DNA from: Cohnella sp. GbtcB17 | Lineage (GTDB): Bacteria > Bacillota > Bacilli > Paenibacillales > Paenibacillaceae | NCBI RefSeq assembly: GCF_019091135.1 | Contig: NZ_JAGXJW010000032.1 | Coordinates: forward strand, 29,558 to 93,557 | DNA: 64,000 bases | Direction: 5' to 3' | Translations under genes and position numbers: made by a program | Shown: in pieces, positions 42,925 to 51,332 of the stretch | How the letters are laid out: the number at the start of each line of letters is the position of its first letter | Position numbering within the stretch: the first letter of the stretch is position 1 | Notes under the pieces: generated by a model | What the model was told of the DNA's origin: nothing | What the model saw: only the letters and a program-made list of their open reading frames with translations | Databases searched by the model: none

Positions 42925-43046
42925 ACATTGATCCCCTCCGTTTGATGAATCCGTGGTTTGGCAGTTACTGGCTTGGCAGACGCGAACCTTGGGCACGTTC
43001 CCGGCATCACCACCCGCACGTCGTTATGAAAAATGCTGCGCTTGTC

Positions 43047-43982
43047 TCACTCCTTGACCGAGCCGACCAGCACGCCTTTTACGAAGTATTTCTGGAGAAA
43101 CGGATATACGAGCAGGATCGGGATCGTCGCGAGCAGCACCGATGCGGCCTGAATGGACTGCGGCGCGGTGTTCATCGCCTGGTCGGGATCCATCGTCGCG
43201 TTGCGCAGGAAGTCGCTGGAGGACGCGAGCAGTTCCTTGAGGAACAGCTGCAGCGGCTTCAAGCCCGGATTCGAGATGTAGATCATCGCGTTGAAGTAGT
43301 CGTTCCAGAAGTAAACGGCGAAAAATAACGCGATCGTGGCGAGCACCGGCAGCGAGAGCGGCAGATAGATCGCGTAGAGAATTCGGATGTTGCCGGCGCC
43401 GTCCAGCTTGGCGGACTCCTCGAGGCTGTCGGGGATGCCCTCGAAGTAATTTTTGATGACGAGCATGTTGAAGACGTTGACCATCGCGGGCAGGAACAGC
43501 ACCGGCAGCGTATTGACCAGGTGCAGGTTGTGCATCAGCAGGTAGGTCGGGATCAGTCCGCCGCTGAACAGCATCGTGAAGATGAACAGCAGCAGCAGCC
43601 ACTTGCGGCCGGCGAGTCGCGGCTTGGACAGCGGATAGGCGGTGAGCGTCGTCAGCAGAAGGCTGCATGCGGTGCCGATGAGCGTCAACGTGACCGACGT
43701 GCCCAGCGCGTCAAGGAAGGCCGCGTCCTGCAGCACGAAGCGGTACGTGCCGAACTGGAAGCCGACGGGCAGCAGGCCCACGATGCCGGAGACGACGGCT
43801 TCCTCGCTGCTGAGCGACTTGGCCAGCAGATTGACGAAGGGCAGCAGGGTCGTGAGCCCGATCAGCGTGAACAGCGTGTAGTTGCAGACGTCGAACAGCT
43901 TCTCGGGGCCGGATTTGCGGATCTTGCTCGAACGGCGGGCAGGGGGCCCCGTCAGCGCCGATTTGGTCGTCAGGCTGCTCAT
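43047..43982 (-). CDS. lplC: Carbohydrate ABC transporter permease, LplC type
   Basis: A 311-residue permease with six membrane segments. Residues ESAKLDGAGNIRILYAIYLP form the EAA loop that docks the ATPase. The N-terminus and YFWNDYFNAMIYISNP are typical of LplC/YtcP. ATG 43982, 19 bp after lplB. No ATPase gene adjoins, as is usual for Lpl systems, which share an MsmK/MsmX-type ATPase encoded elsewhere. Confidence 0.9.
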   Translation of the reverse strand: MSSLTTKSALTGPPARRSSKIRKSGPEKLFDVCNYTLFTLIGLTTLLPFVNLLAKSLSSEEAVVSGIVGLLPVGFQFGTYRFVLQDAAFLDALGTSVTLTLIGTACSLLLTTLTAYPLSKPRLAGRKWLLLLFIFTMLFSGGLIPTYLLMHNLHLVNTLPVLFLPAMVNVFNMLVIKNYFEGIPDSLEESAKLDGAGNIRILYAIYLPLSLPVLATIALFFAVYFWNDYFNAMIYISNPGLKPLQLFLKELLASSSDFLRNATMDPDQAMNTAPQSIQAASVLLATIPILLVYPFLQKYFVKGVLVGSVKE

Positions 43983-44001
43983 GTGCGCTTCTCCTCCTCG
44001 T

Positions 44002-44949
44002 TCACCAGATGCCGCGGCGCAGGTATTTTCGGCTCAAATAGTTGCCGCCGATGATCAGCGCGAAGCCGATGACGGATTCGAACAGGCCGACGGCCGTCGT
44101 GAAGCTGTACTCCTGCTTGCCGAGTCCCATCCGGTAGACGTAAGTGCCGATGATATCGGCGGATTTGTAGACGGTCGAGTTGTACATGGCGAGGATCTGT
44201 TCGGTATCGCCGGCGAAAATGCTGCCGAGACGCAGGATCAGCATCAGCACGATGATCGGCGCGATGCCGGGCAAGGTGATGTGCCAGATCTGCCGCAGGC
44301 GGCTCGCGCCGTCGATCTTGGCCGCCTCGTACAGGCCCGGATCGATGGTCGAGAAGGCGGCGAGGTAGACGATCGTGCTCCAGCCGGTCTCCTTCCAGCC
44401 TGCGGTCGCGACGAGCACGCCGCGGAAGTAATCGTTGCTGAGGAAAAAAGGAATCGGGTCGGCGCCGAGCTGGCTGAGCAGCTTGTTGACGAGACCGCCG
44501 TTGATCGAGAGCAGGTCGATGAACAGGCCGCTGACGATGATCCACGACAGGAAGTGGGGAAGATAGACGACGGTCTGGACCGATTTGCGAAAAGCCATGT
44601 TCTTCAATTCGTTCAGCAGAATGGCGGCGACGATCGGCAGCGGAAACAAAAAGACGAGCTTCAGCAGGCTGATCGCAATGGTGTTGACGAATACGTGGAG
44701 GAAGTCGTCGGACGTGAACAGCCTTCTGAAGTTGTCCAATCCGACCCATTCGCTGCCGGACATCCCGTCGAAGATGCGAAAGTCCTGGAAGGCGATCAAA
44801 ATGCCGTACATCGGCACGTACTTGAACAACAGCAAGACGGCGATTCCCGGCACCAGCAGCAAGTACAAGTCCCAATCGGCACGAATGCGGCCGCGATTGG
44901 AGCGGCGAGCCGGCGCGGACGCGGCGGAGTTGCGGTTGCGGGAAGCCAT
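44002..44949 (-). CDS. lplB: Carbohydrate ABC transporter permease, LplB type
   Basis: A 315-residue permease with six membrane segments. DWDLYLLLVPGIAVLLLFKY and YGILIAFQDF are characteristic of LplB/YtcP partners; EAAKIDGASRLRQIWHITLP is the EAA loop. ATG 44949 follows agaggggg. First gene of the operon; upstream are a catabolite-control-like site (44973) and the 28-bp element shared with the isomerase operon (45032), then a trinucleotide run and array D. Confidence 0.92.
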   Translation of the reverse strand: MASRNRNSAASAPARRSNRGRIRADWDLYLLLVPGIAVLLLFKYVPMYGILIAFQDFRIFDGMSGSEWVGLDNFRRLFTSDDFLHVFVNTIAISLLKLVFLFPLPIVAAILLNELKNMAFRKSVQTVVYLPHFLSWIIVSGLFIDLLSINGGLVNKLLSQLGADPIPFFLSNDYFRGVLVATAGWKETGWSTIVYLAAFSTIDPGLYEAAKIDGASRLRQIWHITLPGIAPIIVLMLILRLGSIFAGDTEQILAMYNSTVYKSADIIGTYVYRMGLGKQEYSFTTAVGLFESVIGFALIIGGNYLSRKYLRRGIW

Positions 44950-44972
44950 ACAATTCCCCCTCTCGGCAAGCT

Positions 44973-44986
44973 TGTAATCGTTTGCG
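44973..44986 (-). promoter_or_regulatory. Candidate cre (CcpA) site upstream of lplB
   Basis: TGTAATCGTTTGCG matches the cre consensus TGWAANCGNTNWCA at 12 of 14 positions, 23 nt upstream of the lplB start. Carbon catabolite repression of this transporter would fit. Confidence 0.45.
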
Positions 44987-45031
44987 TTGCCTTTAAGTGT
45001 AGGGGAGAACGCGGGGTCTTTATAGGCGAGA

Positions 45032-45059
45032 GCGATGACCGTTTTTGGTAATTTGATGC
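45032..45059 (-). promoter_or_regulatory. Shared upstream element, copy in front of lplB
   Basis: On the minus strand, gcatcaaattacc then aaaaacggtcatcgc, 82 nt before the lplB start; 25 of 28 bases match the copy at 34026-34053. A TATAAA hexamer follows at about 45020. Confidence 0.7.
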
Positions 45060-45096
45060 CGCATCGGGGGGAGGATGGGGGAGTGAATGGTTGGAT

Positions 45097-45120
45097 AGGA
45101 GGAGGAGGAGGAGGAGGAGG
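45097..45120. repeat. (AGG)8 trinucleotide run
   Basis: Eight AGG units directly beside array D and about 150 bp upstream of lplB. A slippage-prone tract. Confidence 0.9.
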
Positions 45121-45129
45121 TGCTAGCTG

Positions 45130-45610
45130 GGAACAAATTGCGCTTGAACGCTGACATCCAGGTGAAAGAGGTCTTGGCCAGGAACAAACTGTGATCCGTC
45201 GCAGTGCCTCGCGCCGAGGAAGTCCCAACCAGGAACAAACCACGCTTGAACGCGGGCCTCCAGGCGAGAGAAGTCTTCGTCAGGAACAAATCGTGTCCCG
45301 TCGCGGCTTCTCATTCCGAAGAAGTCTCAATGGGGAACAAACCGCGCCTCGACGCAGCTCCTCATGCCGCAGAAGTCCCAATGGGGAACAAGCCGCGCTT
45401 GCACGAAGACTTCCAGGTGAGAAAAGTCATCGTCAGGAACAAACCGTGCCACGTCGTGGCTCCTCGCGCCGAGGAAGTCCCAATGGGGAACAAGCCGCGC
45501 TTGCACGAAGACTTCCAGGTGAAAGAAGTCTTCGTCAGGAACAAATCGTGTCCCGTCGCGGCTCCTCATGCCGAAGAAGTCCCAATGGGGAACAAACCGC
45601 CAAGAGTTAG
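45130..45610. repeat. Tandem array of 51-bp units, two alternating types (array D)
   Basis: Nine full 51-bp units plus a partial tenth, each opening with ggaacaaa, at 45130 plus multiples of 51. Two types alternate: one carries a perfect 10-bp hairpin (acgaagactt/aagtcttcgt, 11-nt loop), the other a cggc/gccg hairpin (cggctcctcatgccgaag). This makes a 102-bp higher-order unit, broken once by two adjacent type-2 units. It lies between the YesN-type regulator's stop and lplB. Open frames in it lack ribosome binding sites. Confidence 0.95.
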
Positions 45611-45628
45611 TGTGTTGTGGGAAAAATG

Positions 45629-45647
45629 CCGCACTTTTGCGCGATAG
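45629..45647 (-). repeat. Dispersed palindrome (TGCACGATA family), single diverged copy
   Basis: ccgcacttttgcgcgatag, arms cgca/tgcg around cttt, in the same inverted form as copies 4-6 of the cluster at 50981-51267. Confidence 0.7.
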
Positions 45648-45692
45648 CCCGGCGACCTGTATAGGAGAAGCGGAGGCGGCAACCGCGCTGCA

Positions 45693-47414
45693 TTATTGCT
45701 TCATGCCGCCCGGCGTCACGCCCCAGTATTTGCGGAACACTTTCGTAAAGTAGCTGACGTCGCGGTACCCGACCATGCGCGCGGCATCGTATACTTTGGC
45801 CCCTTCGGACAGCGCCGCTTTGGCTCGTTCCATCTTCTGCTCCAGCACGTAAGCGGAGAAGGTCTGGCCCATCTCCTGCTTGAACAGCCGGCTTAGGTAA
45901 GAGGAGTTGACGTACAGGCGATCCGCCGCGGTATGCAGTGTCACATCCTGGTCAATCTCGTCGCGCGCGATGTCGAGTAGCGTCTGCACGAAGTGATGGC
46001 GGCTCGACTTGCGGCGCTGCGCTTGGTAGGCGGCGATCTCGGCCACGCAGCCCTGAAGCCAGGCGCGGATTTTCTCCTTGGTCGGAAGCTGTGTCGTGTC
46101 GAGGAAAAAGGGAAAGCCGTTCTGCATGACGGTCTTGACCGCAAAACCTTGCTTTTGCACGAACCTGACGAGCAGGCTGCCCATATACAGGACGCCTTCG
46201 TGAATCTCGTCCGCCGTTCCGGCCGCGCCAAGACTTACGCTCCAGAGTCGCTCGAACGCCAGGTTCGCCGCCTCGGCATCGCCGAGCTCGAGCGCGACTT
46301 CGAGCGCTTTCTCGCCGCCTTCGGCGACGGCCGGGAGGACGATCCCGCCAGCCCCGGCCGTCCCCGCGCTTCCGGGAGCCCCGCCAGTCCCTTCATTCCC
46401 GGCGCCTCCAGCAGCCCCGCCGGCCCCGACCGTCCCGCCATCCCCGGCGCTCTCGACGATCGGGTCCTCGCGGTACGGAATGACGATGCCCGGCCCATAG
46501 ACGAGCCGGTCCCGTAGCGCGCGGCCCGCTTCGTCGTACAGCCTGCCGAGCTCGCCGAGCGTGCCCGCCAGGCCGCTGATGCCCGCGCTGCACAGCAGCC
46601 GGAACCCGTCGCTCGCGCGGCCGATCAGCTTGTCCAGCAGCGCTTGCGGACCGACCAGCGCCTGCCGGGCATCGGCGCCTGGCGGCAGGACGAAGACGAC
46701 GGCGAGGCTATCCTGCCCCGCCATGCAGAGCCAGCACGCGTCCTCGGGCAACAGCGACTGCGCCAGCAGGTACACCGAGAAGCGGGCGCGTGCCAGCTCG
46801 ATCGCCTGCATAGGTTCCGGCGTCCGGTCCGGCGCTTCCTCCAGCGGCTCCGCGTCGACGACGGCCACCGCGAAAGATGCGCCCGATGGCCAAGCGAGCC
46901 CGTAATCGGCGGCGAGCCGTTCGGCTTCCCCTTGCGGGACGGATCCCCGCAGCAGCCGCTCCACAAAGCCGGATAGCAGCTGCGGCAAGTGATCTTGCCA
47001 TTTTCGGCGCAGCAGCTCCGCGTCATAACGCCTGTTGAGCTCCTCGCGAAGCTGGTCTGCCGCGCCGACGACGGCTTCCAGAATCTCGCGGTCTCCCGCA
47101 GGCTTCAGCAGATACTGGGAGACGCCCGTCTCAACGGCCTGCTGCGCATAGGCGAAGTTGTCGTGCCCGCTGAGGATGATCGCTTTGACGAAGGCGTCGC
47201 GCTCCCGCAGCTTGCGCAAGAGCGTCAGCCCGTCCATCTCCGGCATCTGAACGTCGAGCAGCAAAATATCGGGCTTCTTGCGGTCAAACAGCTCCAGCGC
47301 CTCCGCGCCGTTCGCAGCGAGCGCTACCAGCTCGATGCCGTGCTCCTCCCAAGGGATGCCGCCGGCCAGCGACTGCCGCAGGCGGGCTTCGTCTTCTACG
47401 ATCATGAGATTCAT
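45693..47414 (-). CDS. YesN-type response regulator (receiver + AraC HTH)
   Basis: A 573-residue regulator. The receiver has phospho-acceptor Asp54 in ILLLDVQMPEMDG and Lys in LLKPAG. A long linker domain includes an Ala/Gly-rich tract of about 40 residues (GDGGTVGAGGAAGGAG onwards) not usual in the family. The C-terminal AraC domain (YLSRLFKQEMGQTFSAYV, DAARMVGYRDVSYFTKVFRK) binds DNA. ATG 47414 overlaps the kinase stop (ATGA). It likely controls the sugar transporter and may bind the element shared with the isomerase operon. Confidence 0.93.
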   Translation of the reverse strand: MNLMIVEDEARLRQSLAGGIPWEEHGIELVALAANGAEALELFDRKKPDILLLDVQMPEMDGLTLLRKLRERDAFVKAIILSGHDNFAYAQQAVETGVSQYLLKPAGDREILEAVVGAADQLREELNRRYDAELLRRKWQDHLPQLLSGFVERLLRGSVPQGEAERLAADYGLAWPSGASFAVAVVDAEPLEEAPDRTPEPMQAIELARARFSVYLLAQSLLPEDACWLCMAGQDSLAVVFVLPPGADARQALVGPQALLDKLIGRASDGFRLLCSAGISGLAGTLGELGRLYDEAGRALRDRLVYGPGIVIPYREDPIVESAGDGGTVGAGGAAGGAGNEGTGGAPGSAGTAGAGGIVLPAVAEGGEKALEVALELGDAEAANLAFERLWSVSLGAAGTADEIHEGVLYMGSLLVRFVQKQGFAVKTVMQNGFPFFLDTTQLPTKEKIRAWLQGCVAEIAAYQAQRRKSSRHHFVQTLLDIARDEIDQDVTLHTAADRLYVNSSYLSRLFKQEMGQTFSAYVLEQKMERAKAALSEGAKVYDAARMVGYRDVSYFTKVFRKYWGVTPGGMKQ

Positions 47415-49258
47415 CCGAATTCCTCCTTTGCGCTAAGCGGGCTCTCTTGGTCCAGGGAAGCCCGGGCGTAGATGTCGCTTCGACATCTCGCGAGCGGCAG
47501 CGTTATTTGGACCGTCGTCCCCTGGCCTTCGACGCTGTCCACGGTCATATCCGCGTCAGGCCCATAGCAAAGCCGAATGCGCGTCATCACGTTGCGCAGG
47601 CCGAACAGGTCGGCGGTCTCCTCCTGCAGCAGCGACAGCGAACGGACGTTGCGCCGCTTGATGCGCTCCAGCTCTCCGCGAATGTACGCGAGCCGCTCTG
47701 GCGGGATGCCTTTGCCTTTATCTATCACCTCAAGCGTGAGCCACGCCCCGTCCGCGCGGCCTGAGACGATCAGCTTGCCGTCCTCCGCCAGCCCTTCCAA
47801 GCCGTGCAAGATCGCATTCTCGACGAGCGGCTGCAGGAGCAGCTTCATGATCGGCACCTCGCGCGCCTCCGGTTCGATCCGGTATTCGGCCTCGAAGCTG
47901 TCGAGCGTCTTCAGCTGCTGAATGCGCACGTAGTCGTGCAGATGCTCGACGCTCTCCTGAACGGTAATCACGTCTTTTCCTTTGTTCAGGCTGAGTCTGA
48001 AAAATTTCGACAAATGGAGCACCATCTCACCGATCTCTTCCGCCTCGTAGTTTTTGGACGTCCAGTAGATCGAATCGAGCGTGTTGTACAGGAAGTGCGG
48101 GTTGATCTGCGACTGAAGAAACTTCAATTCGGTCTGGGCCAGGAGCAACTGCTGCTCGTAATGATTTTCGATCAAATGCTTCTGATATTGGGCCATCTGA
48201 TTGAACGACTTGGTGAGAAATCCGAGCTCGTCCTCGCGCTTGTAATCGATGCTCACGTCCAGGTTGCCGGCGCTGATCTGCTTCATGCCCTTCATCAGCT
48301 TCTTGACGGGGGAGGCGATGCCTTTGTGCACCGTCCAGGGAATGACGAAGGCGAGCGCGACGCTTAAAGCGACGATGAGGTACATATAGCCTTGGATTGA
48401 TTCGGTCTTCCGGAACACTTCGCGCTTCGGCTGGACGATGGTCATCTGCCAATTGGAGTACCCGGAACGGATCGAGACCGACAGCAGGCCTGCGTTATGC
48501 CGCCGGGCAGCTTCCGCCGTCTTGGCGCTGCCGTCCCCGACGATCAGGTCGCCGTCCTGTCCGTACAGCGAAACGTAGGCGTTCGGGGACGGCAGCAGCG
48601 AGCGGACCATGGCGAGCAATTGGGCTTGGTCCAGCGAGAGCAGAAGCGCGTTGGGCGCCCTGCGCTGGTTGTACAGGTCCATCGAGCGGACGAGCGTCAG
48701 GCCGTCGCCGAGCAGCGATTCGCCGTCCGCGGCGGAGGGCTTGAGACCTCCGTTGCCGTGCTGGTAGAAGATGCCCGTGCCGATCCGGCCGAGCGTCCCC
48801 GACAGCCACCGGCGTTCGTCGTTCCCGAGCTGCCGCGATCCGTAGCCGGTCGTGAGCAGCGTACGGGAAGCGTCGTGATAGACGGACACCCGCCTGACGA
48901 ACTGATTGCTCAGCTTGACGGTCGAGAGCTTGTCGAGCAGCTGGGCGAAGCCGATGACGGACGCGGGCGACAGCTTGGCGCCGCTCGCCTTGAGCTGCGC
49001 GATCATATCCGCGTCCGTGGCGATGATCGTGGACAGCTGCTCCACGTTCTGAAGCGTCAAGTCGAGGTTGTCCATCGTGGACGACAGCGCCGAGTGCGAG
49101 CGCTCGATCGCTTGGTCGTACAGGATGTTCTTGGACTGCTCGATTGCGTACATGCTGATCGCAGCGAGCGGAAGGAGCAGAATGAGAAAATAGCAGGTGA
49201 GGCGGAACTGGATGTTCTGGGCGTACAGCCCGCGTACGCCGCGCGCGAGAAGTCGCAT
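47411..49258 (-). CDS. YesM-type sensor histidine kinase
   Basis: A 615-residue membrane kinase. Membrane segment 1 is near residues 18-42, a long extracellular sensor (dCache-like) to about 295, segment 2 near 300-320, then HAMP (GIASPVKKLMKGMKQISAGN). The His_kinase domain has phospho-acceptor His388 in INPHFLYNTL and ATPase motifs LQPLVENAILHGLE and DKGKGIP. ATG 49258 begins 1 bp after the stop of the binding protein gene. It probably senses the extracellular sugar, perhaps through that binding protein. Confidence 0.93.
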   Translation of the reverse strand: MRLLARGVRGLYAQNIQFRLTCYFLILLLPLAAISMYAIEQSKNILYDQAIERSHSALSSTMDNLDLTLQNVEQLSTIIATDADMIAQLKASGAKLSPASVIGFAQLLDKLSTVKLSNQFVRRVSVYHDASRTLLTTGYGSRQLGNDERRWLSGTLGRIGTGIFYQHGNGGLKPSAADGESLLGDGLTLVRSMDLYNQRRAPNALLLSLDQAQLLAMVRSLLPSPNAYVSLYGQDGDLIVGDGSAKTAEAARRHNAGLLSVSIRSGYSNWQMTIVQPKREVFRKTESIQGYMYLIVALSVALAFVIPWTVHKGIASPVKKLMKGMKQISAGNLDVSIDYKREDELGFLTKSFNQMAQYQKHLIENHYEQQLLLAQTELKFLQSQINPHFLYNTLDSIYWTSKNYEAEEIGEMVLHLSKFFRLSLNKGKDVITVQESVEHLHDYVRIQQLKTLDSFEAEYRIEPEAREVPIMKLLLQPLVENAILHGLEGLAEDGKLIVSGRADGAWLTLEVIDKGKGIPPERLAYIRGELERIKRRNVRSLSLLQEETADLFGLRNVMTRIRLCYGPDADMTVDSVEGQGTTVQITLPLARCRSDIYARASLDQESPLSAKEEFG

Positions 49259-49259
49259 G

Positions 49260-50789
49260 TCAACGCTCCGTTTCAGGCTTGGACTGGCGGTACCATTCGT
49301 TCACTTCGCGGGTCATGGCCTCGCCCCCTTGCGCATACCATTGCTTGACGTAGGTATCGAACGCGTTGAGAGGCGCCACGCCCATGATGAGGCTGTCGAA
49401 TTCGTCCTGCAGCTGCTTAAGCAGCGCATCGGATTGGCCCATGGCCGGCGTCGGCATGCCGGCGAACGCATCGGGCATGACGTGGGCTCCGATGCGTTTC
49501 AAATTGTCGTTCAAGCGGAAAGGACCGAGAGAGTCCAGCCGCCGGGCGTTCAGCTCCGGATCGTAATAGTCCGCCAGCGACAGATAGACGCCCCGATATT
49601 GATGCATGTCGTGCAGGGCGAAGTCGGTGACCATCTTGCCGTCCTTCATCGTCCACACCTCGTTTTCAAAACCGAGCTTAAGCGTCTTGTAGCCTTCGCC
49701 TGCGATGAAGTCGAGCAGCCGGACGGCTCCTGCGGGGTTTGCGCTACCGGCAGGGACGACGTTGTAAGAGCGGATCGGGCTGTTGGCATAGACGCCTTGC
49801 TGGCCGCGCGGGCCCGTCGGATAGTCGAGGGCAATCCATTCCGCGTTCGGGTCGCGGTCCATGCTGATCTTGATCGGGCCTCTCGTATCGTACCAGGTCG
49901 CCGAATACAGTCCGACTTTTCCCGCTTCGATCTTGTCGGCCAGGCTCGCAGTTTGGTTAAGGGGATACATCGGGTCGAGCAGCCCTTCCCGGTACAGACG
50001 CGCGAGGAAGGCGAGACCTTCCTTCGCCTCGGGGAGCACGCTGCCGTAGACGAGCTTGCCGTCCCGTTCGACCCATTGCCCCGGCTGCGTGCCGAACGCT
50101 CCGAAGAAAGGGCTTGAGCGTCCCTGCTTCGCGGTCAGGACCAGGCCGTACGTATCGTCGACGCCATTGCCGTCGGGATCGTCCTTCGCGAACGCGCGGA
50201 TCACCTCGTAATATTCGTCCAGCGTCTTCGGCGGCGCGAGCCCGAGCCGGTCGAGCCAATCCTTGCGCGCGTACATCAGCTCCGTCCCCTTCGCTTCAGC
50301 CAGGCTGGGGATGGCGTAGATCTTGCCGTCATAACTCACCTGGTCCCAGAGCGCCTTGGGGATATTGGCGAGCAGATGCTGGCCGTACTCTTGCAGCAGA
50401 TCGTCGAGCGGGAGGAGATCGCCCTGTCTGGCGTAGTTGTCCATCCACACCTGGCTCGACGCGTTGATCAGGTCGGGGACGCTGCCGGACGCCATGATGA
50501 CGTTCAGCTTTTCCTCGTAAGCATCCTCCGAAGGCAGCAGGACGTTCACGTCCAGGCCGGTGTTTTTTTCGATATAGTCGAGATACGGATTGCGGTTTTC
50601 GTTCATGCCTGCCGGGTAGGTCAAATCCATGCCGTGAATGACGATGGACAAGGCGGACGGGGGAGGGGATGCGACAGGCGTTGCGGGCTGCATATCGGAG
50701 CGCAGGCTGCAGCCGCAGACGGCCGTCAGCACAACTGCCAATAGCGATAACGGGATGCCGGACGTGCTCATTGACCTCATTCGTTCCAT
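49260..50789 (-). CDS. Extracellular sugar-binding lipoprotein, paired with a two-component system
   Basis: A 509-residue LplA-like binding protein. The signal peptide ends at a Cys cluster (AVCGC, lipid Cys27 most likely), then a Pro/Ala/Ser linker. Typical family segments are YARKDWLDRLGLAPPKTLDE and the ending AQGGEAMTREVNEWYRQSK. ATG 50789 follows aaggag by 7 nt. It is the first gene of a three-gene operon with the YesM and YesN homologues (1-bp gap, then ATGA overlap), so it may be a sensing receptor as well as a transport component. Confidence 0.92.
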   Translation of the reverse strand: MERMRSMSTSGIPLSLLAVVLTAVCGCSLRSDMQPATPVASPPPSALSIVIHGMDLTYPAGMNENRNPYLDYIEKNTGLDVNVLLPSEDAYEEKLNVIMASGSVPDLINASSQVWMDNYARQGDLLPLDDLLQEYGQHLLANIPKALWDQVSYDGKIYAIPSLAEAKGTELMYARKDWLDRLGLAPPKTLDEYYEVIRAFAKDDPDGNGVDDTYGLVLTAKQGRSSPFFGAFGTQPGQWVERDGKLVYGSVLPEAKEGLAFLARLYREGLLDPMYPLNQTASLADKIEAGKVGLYSATWYDTRGPIKISMDRDPNAEWIALDYPTGPRGQQGVYANSPIRSYNVVPAGSANPAGAVRLLDFIAGEGYKTLKLGFENEVWTMKDGKMVTDFALHDMHQYRGVYLSLADYYDPELNARRLDSLGPFRLNDNLKRIGAHVMPDAFAGMPTPAMGQSDALLKQLQDEFDSLIMGVAPLNAFDTYVKQWYAQGGEAMTREVNEWYRQSKPETER

Positions 50790-50980
50790 AGGGCGACTCC
50801 TTCCCAGCGGAGATATAAGGGCGAACGCGGCTTTTCATTGGACAGTACGTGTGCATGATTTGTTAAAACTATATCAAATCGCCGAGAAGCGTAAATTAAA
50901 ATTTTGCTAAGGAAGGGGAGGCGCGCCGTTGGGGAACGGAAATAGGCCGGAGCGGAGTAGCAAATATGAACCTGGATCGC

Positions 50981-51267
50981 TATCGTGCAAAAGTGCATCA
51001 TCCCAGAGCGGAACGGTGAAATTATGCGGCCTATCGTGCAAAAGTGCACGATAACCGTCCCCGCCATCCCAACGACCGGCCTACCGCGCAAAAGCGCACA
51101 ATTTACTCTCAAAACACACCGGATCTCGGCTAGAAAGGGGATCAACCGCGCACTTTTGCGCGGTAGAGCGCCTGGATTCGCCTTTTTGGCTATGTACGGT
51201 GCACTTTGCACGATAGGCGAGACGGCGCTGGGCGAGTTGGGAGGCGATCCTGCACTTTTGCACGATA
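50981..51267. repeat. Cluster of six palindromic cores spaced about 51 bp, three forward then three reverse (cluster E)
   Basis: Cores resemble tatcgtgca-aaag-tgcacgata. Forward copies begin at 50981, 51032 and 51082 (loop AAAG); reverse copies begin at 51145, 51195 and about 51248 (loop CTTT). Spacing is 50-53 bp except 63 bp across the centre. Copy 2 has perfect 9-bp arms. The spacers of about 28-35 bp are unlike each other. Diverged arm bases keep pairing (e.g. accgcgca/tgcgcggt in copy 4), implying selection for the hairpin or copying. Confidence 0.9.
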
Positions 51268-51282
51268 GGCGTCATTACGATG

Positions 51283-51314
51283 AAAAGCCACCAGGGCATT
51301 CGCCCTGGCGGCTT
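51283..51314 (-). terminator. Intrinsic terminator of the lipoprotein operon
   Basis: On the minus strand, stem aagccgccagggc/gccctggtggctt (one GT pair) with a short loop and a T-run, 18 bp after the DUF4309-like gene. Confidence 0.8.
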
Positions 51315-51332
51315 CTCCGATATGCGGGTCCG

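Noticed and set aside
50981..51267. CRISPR array
   Set aside because: Cores diverge, orientation flips half way, spacers vary in length and no cas genes occur in the window.
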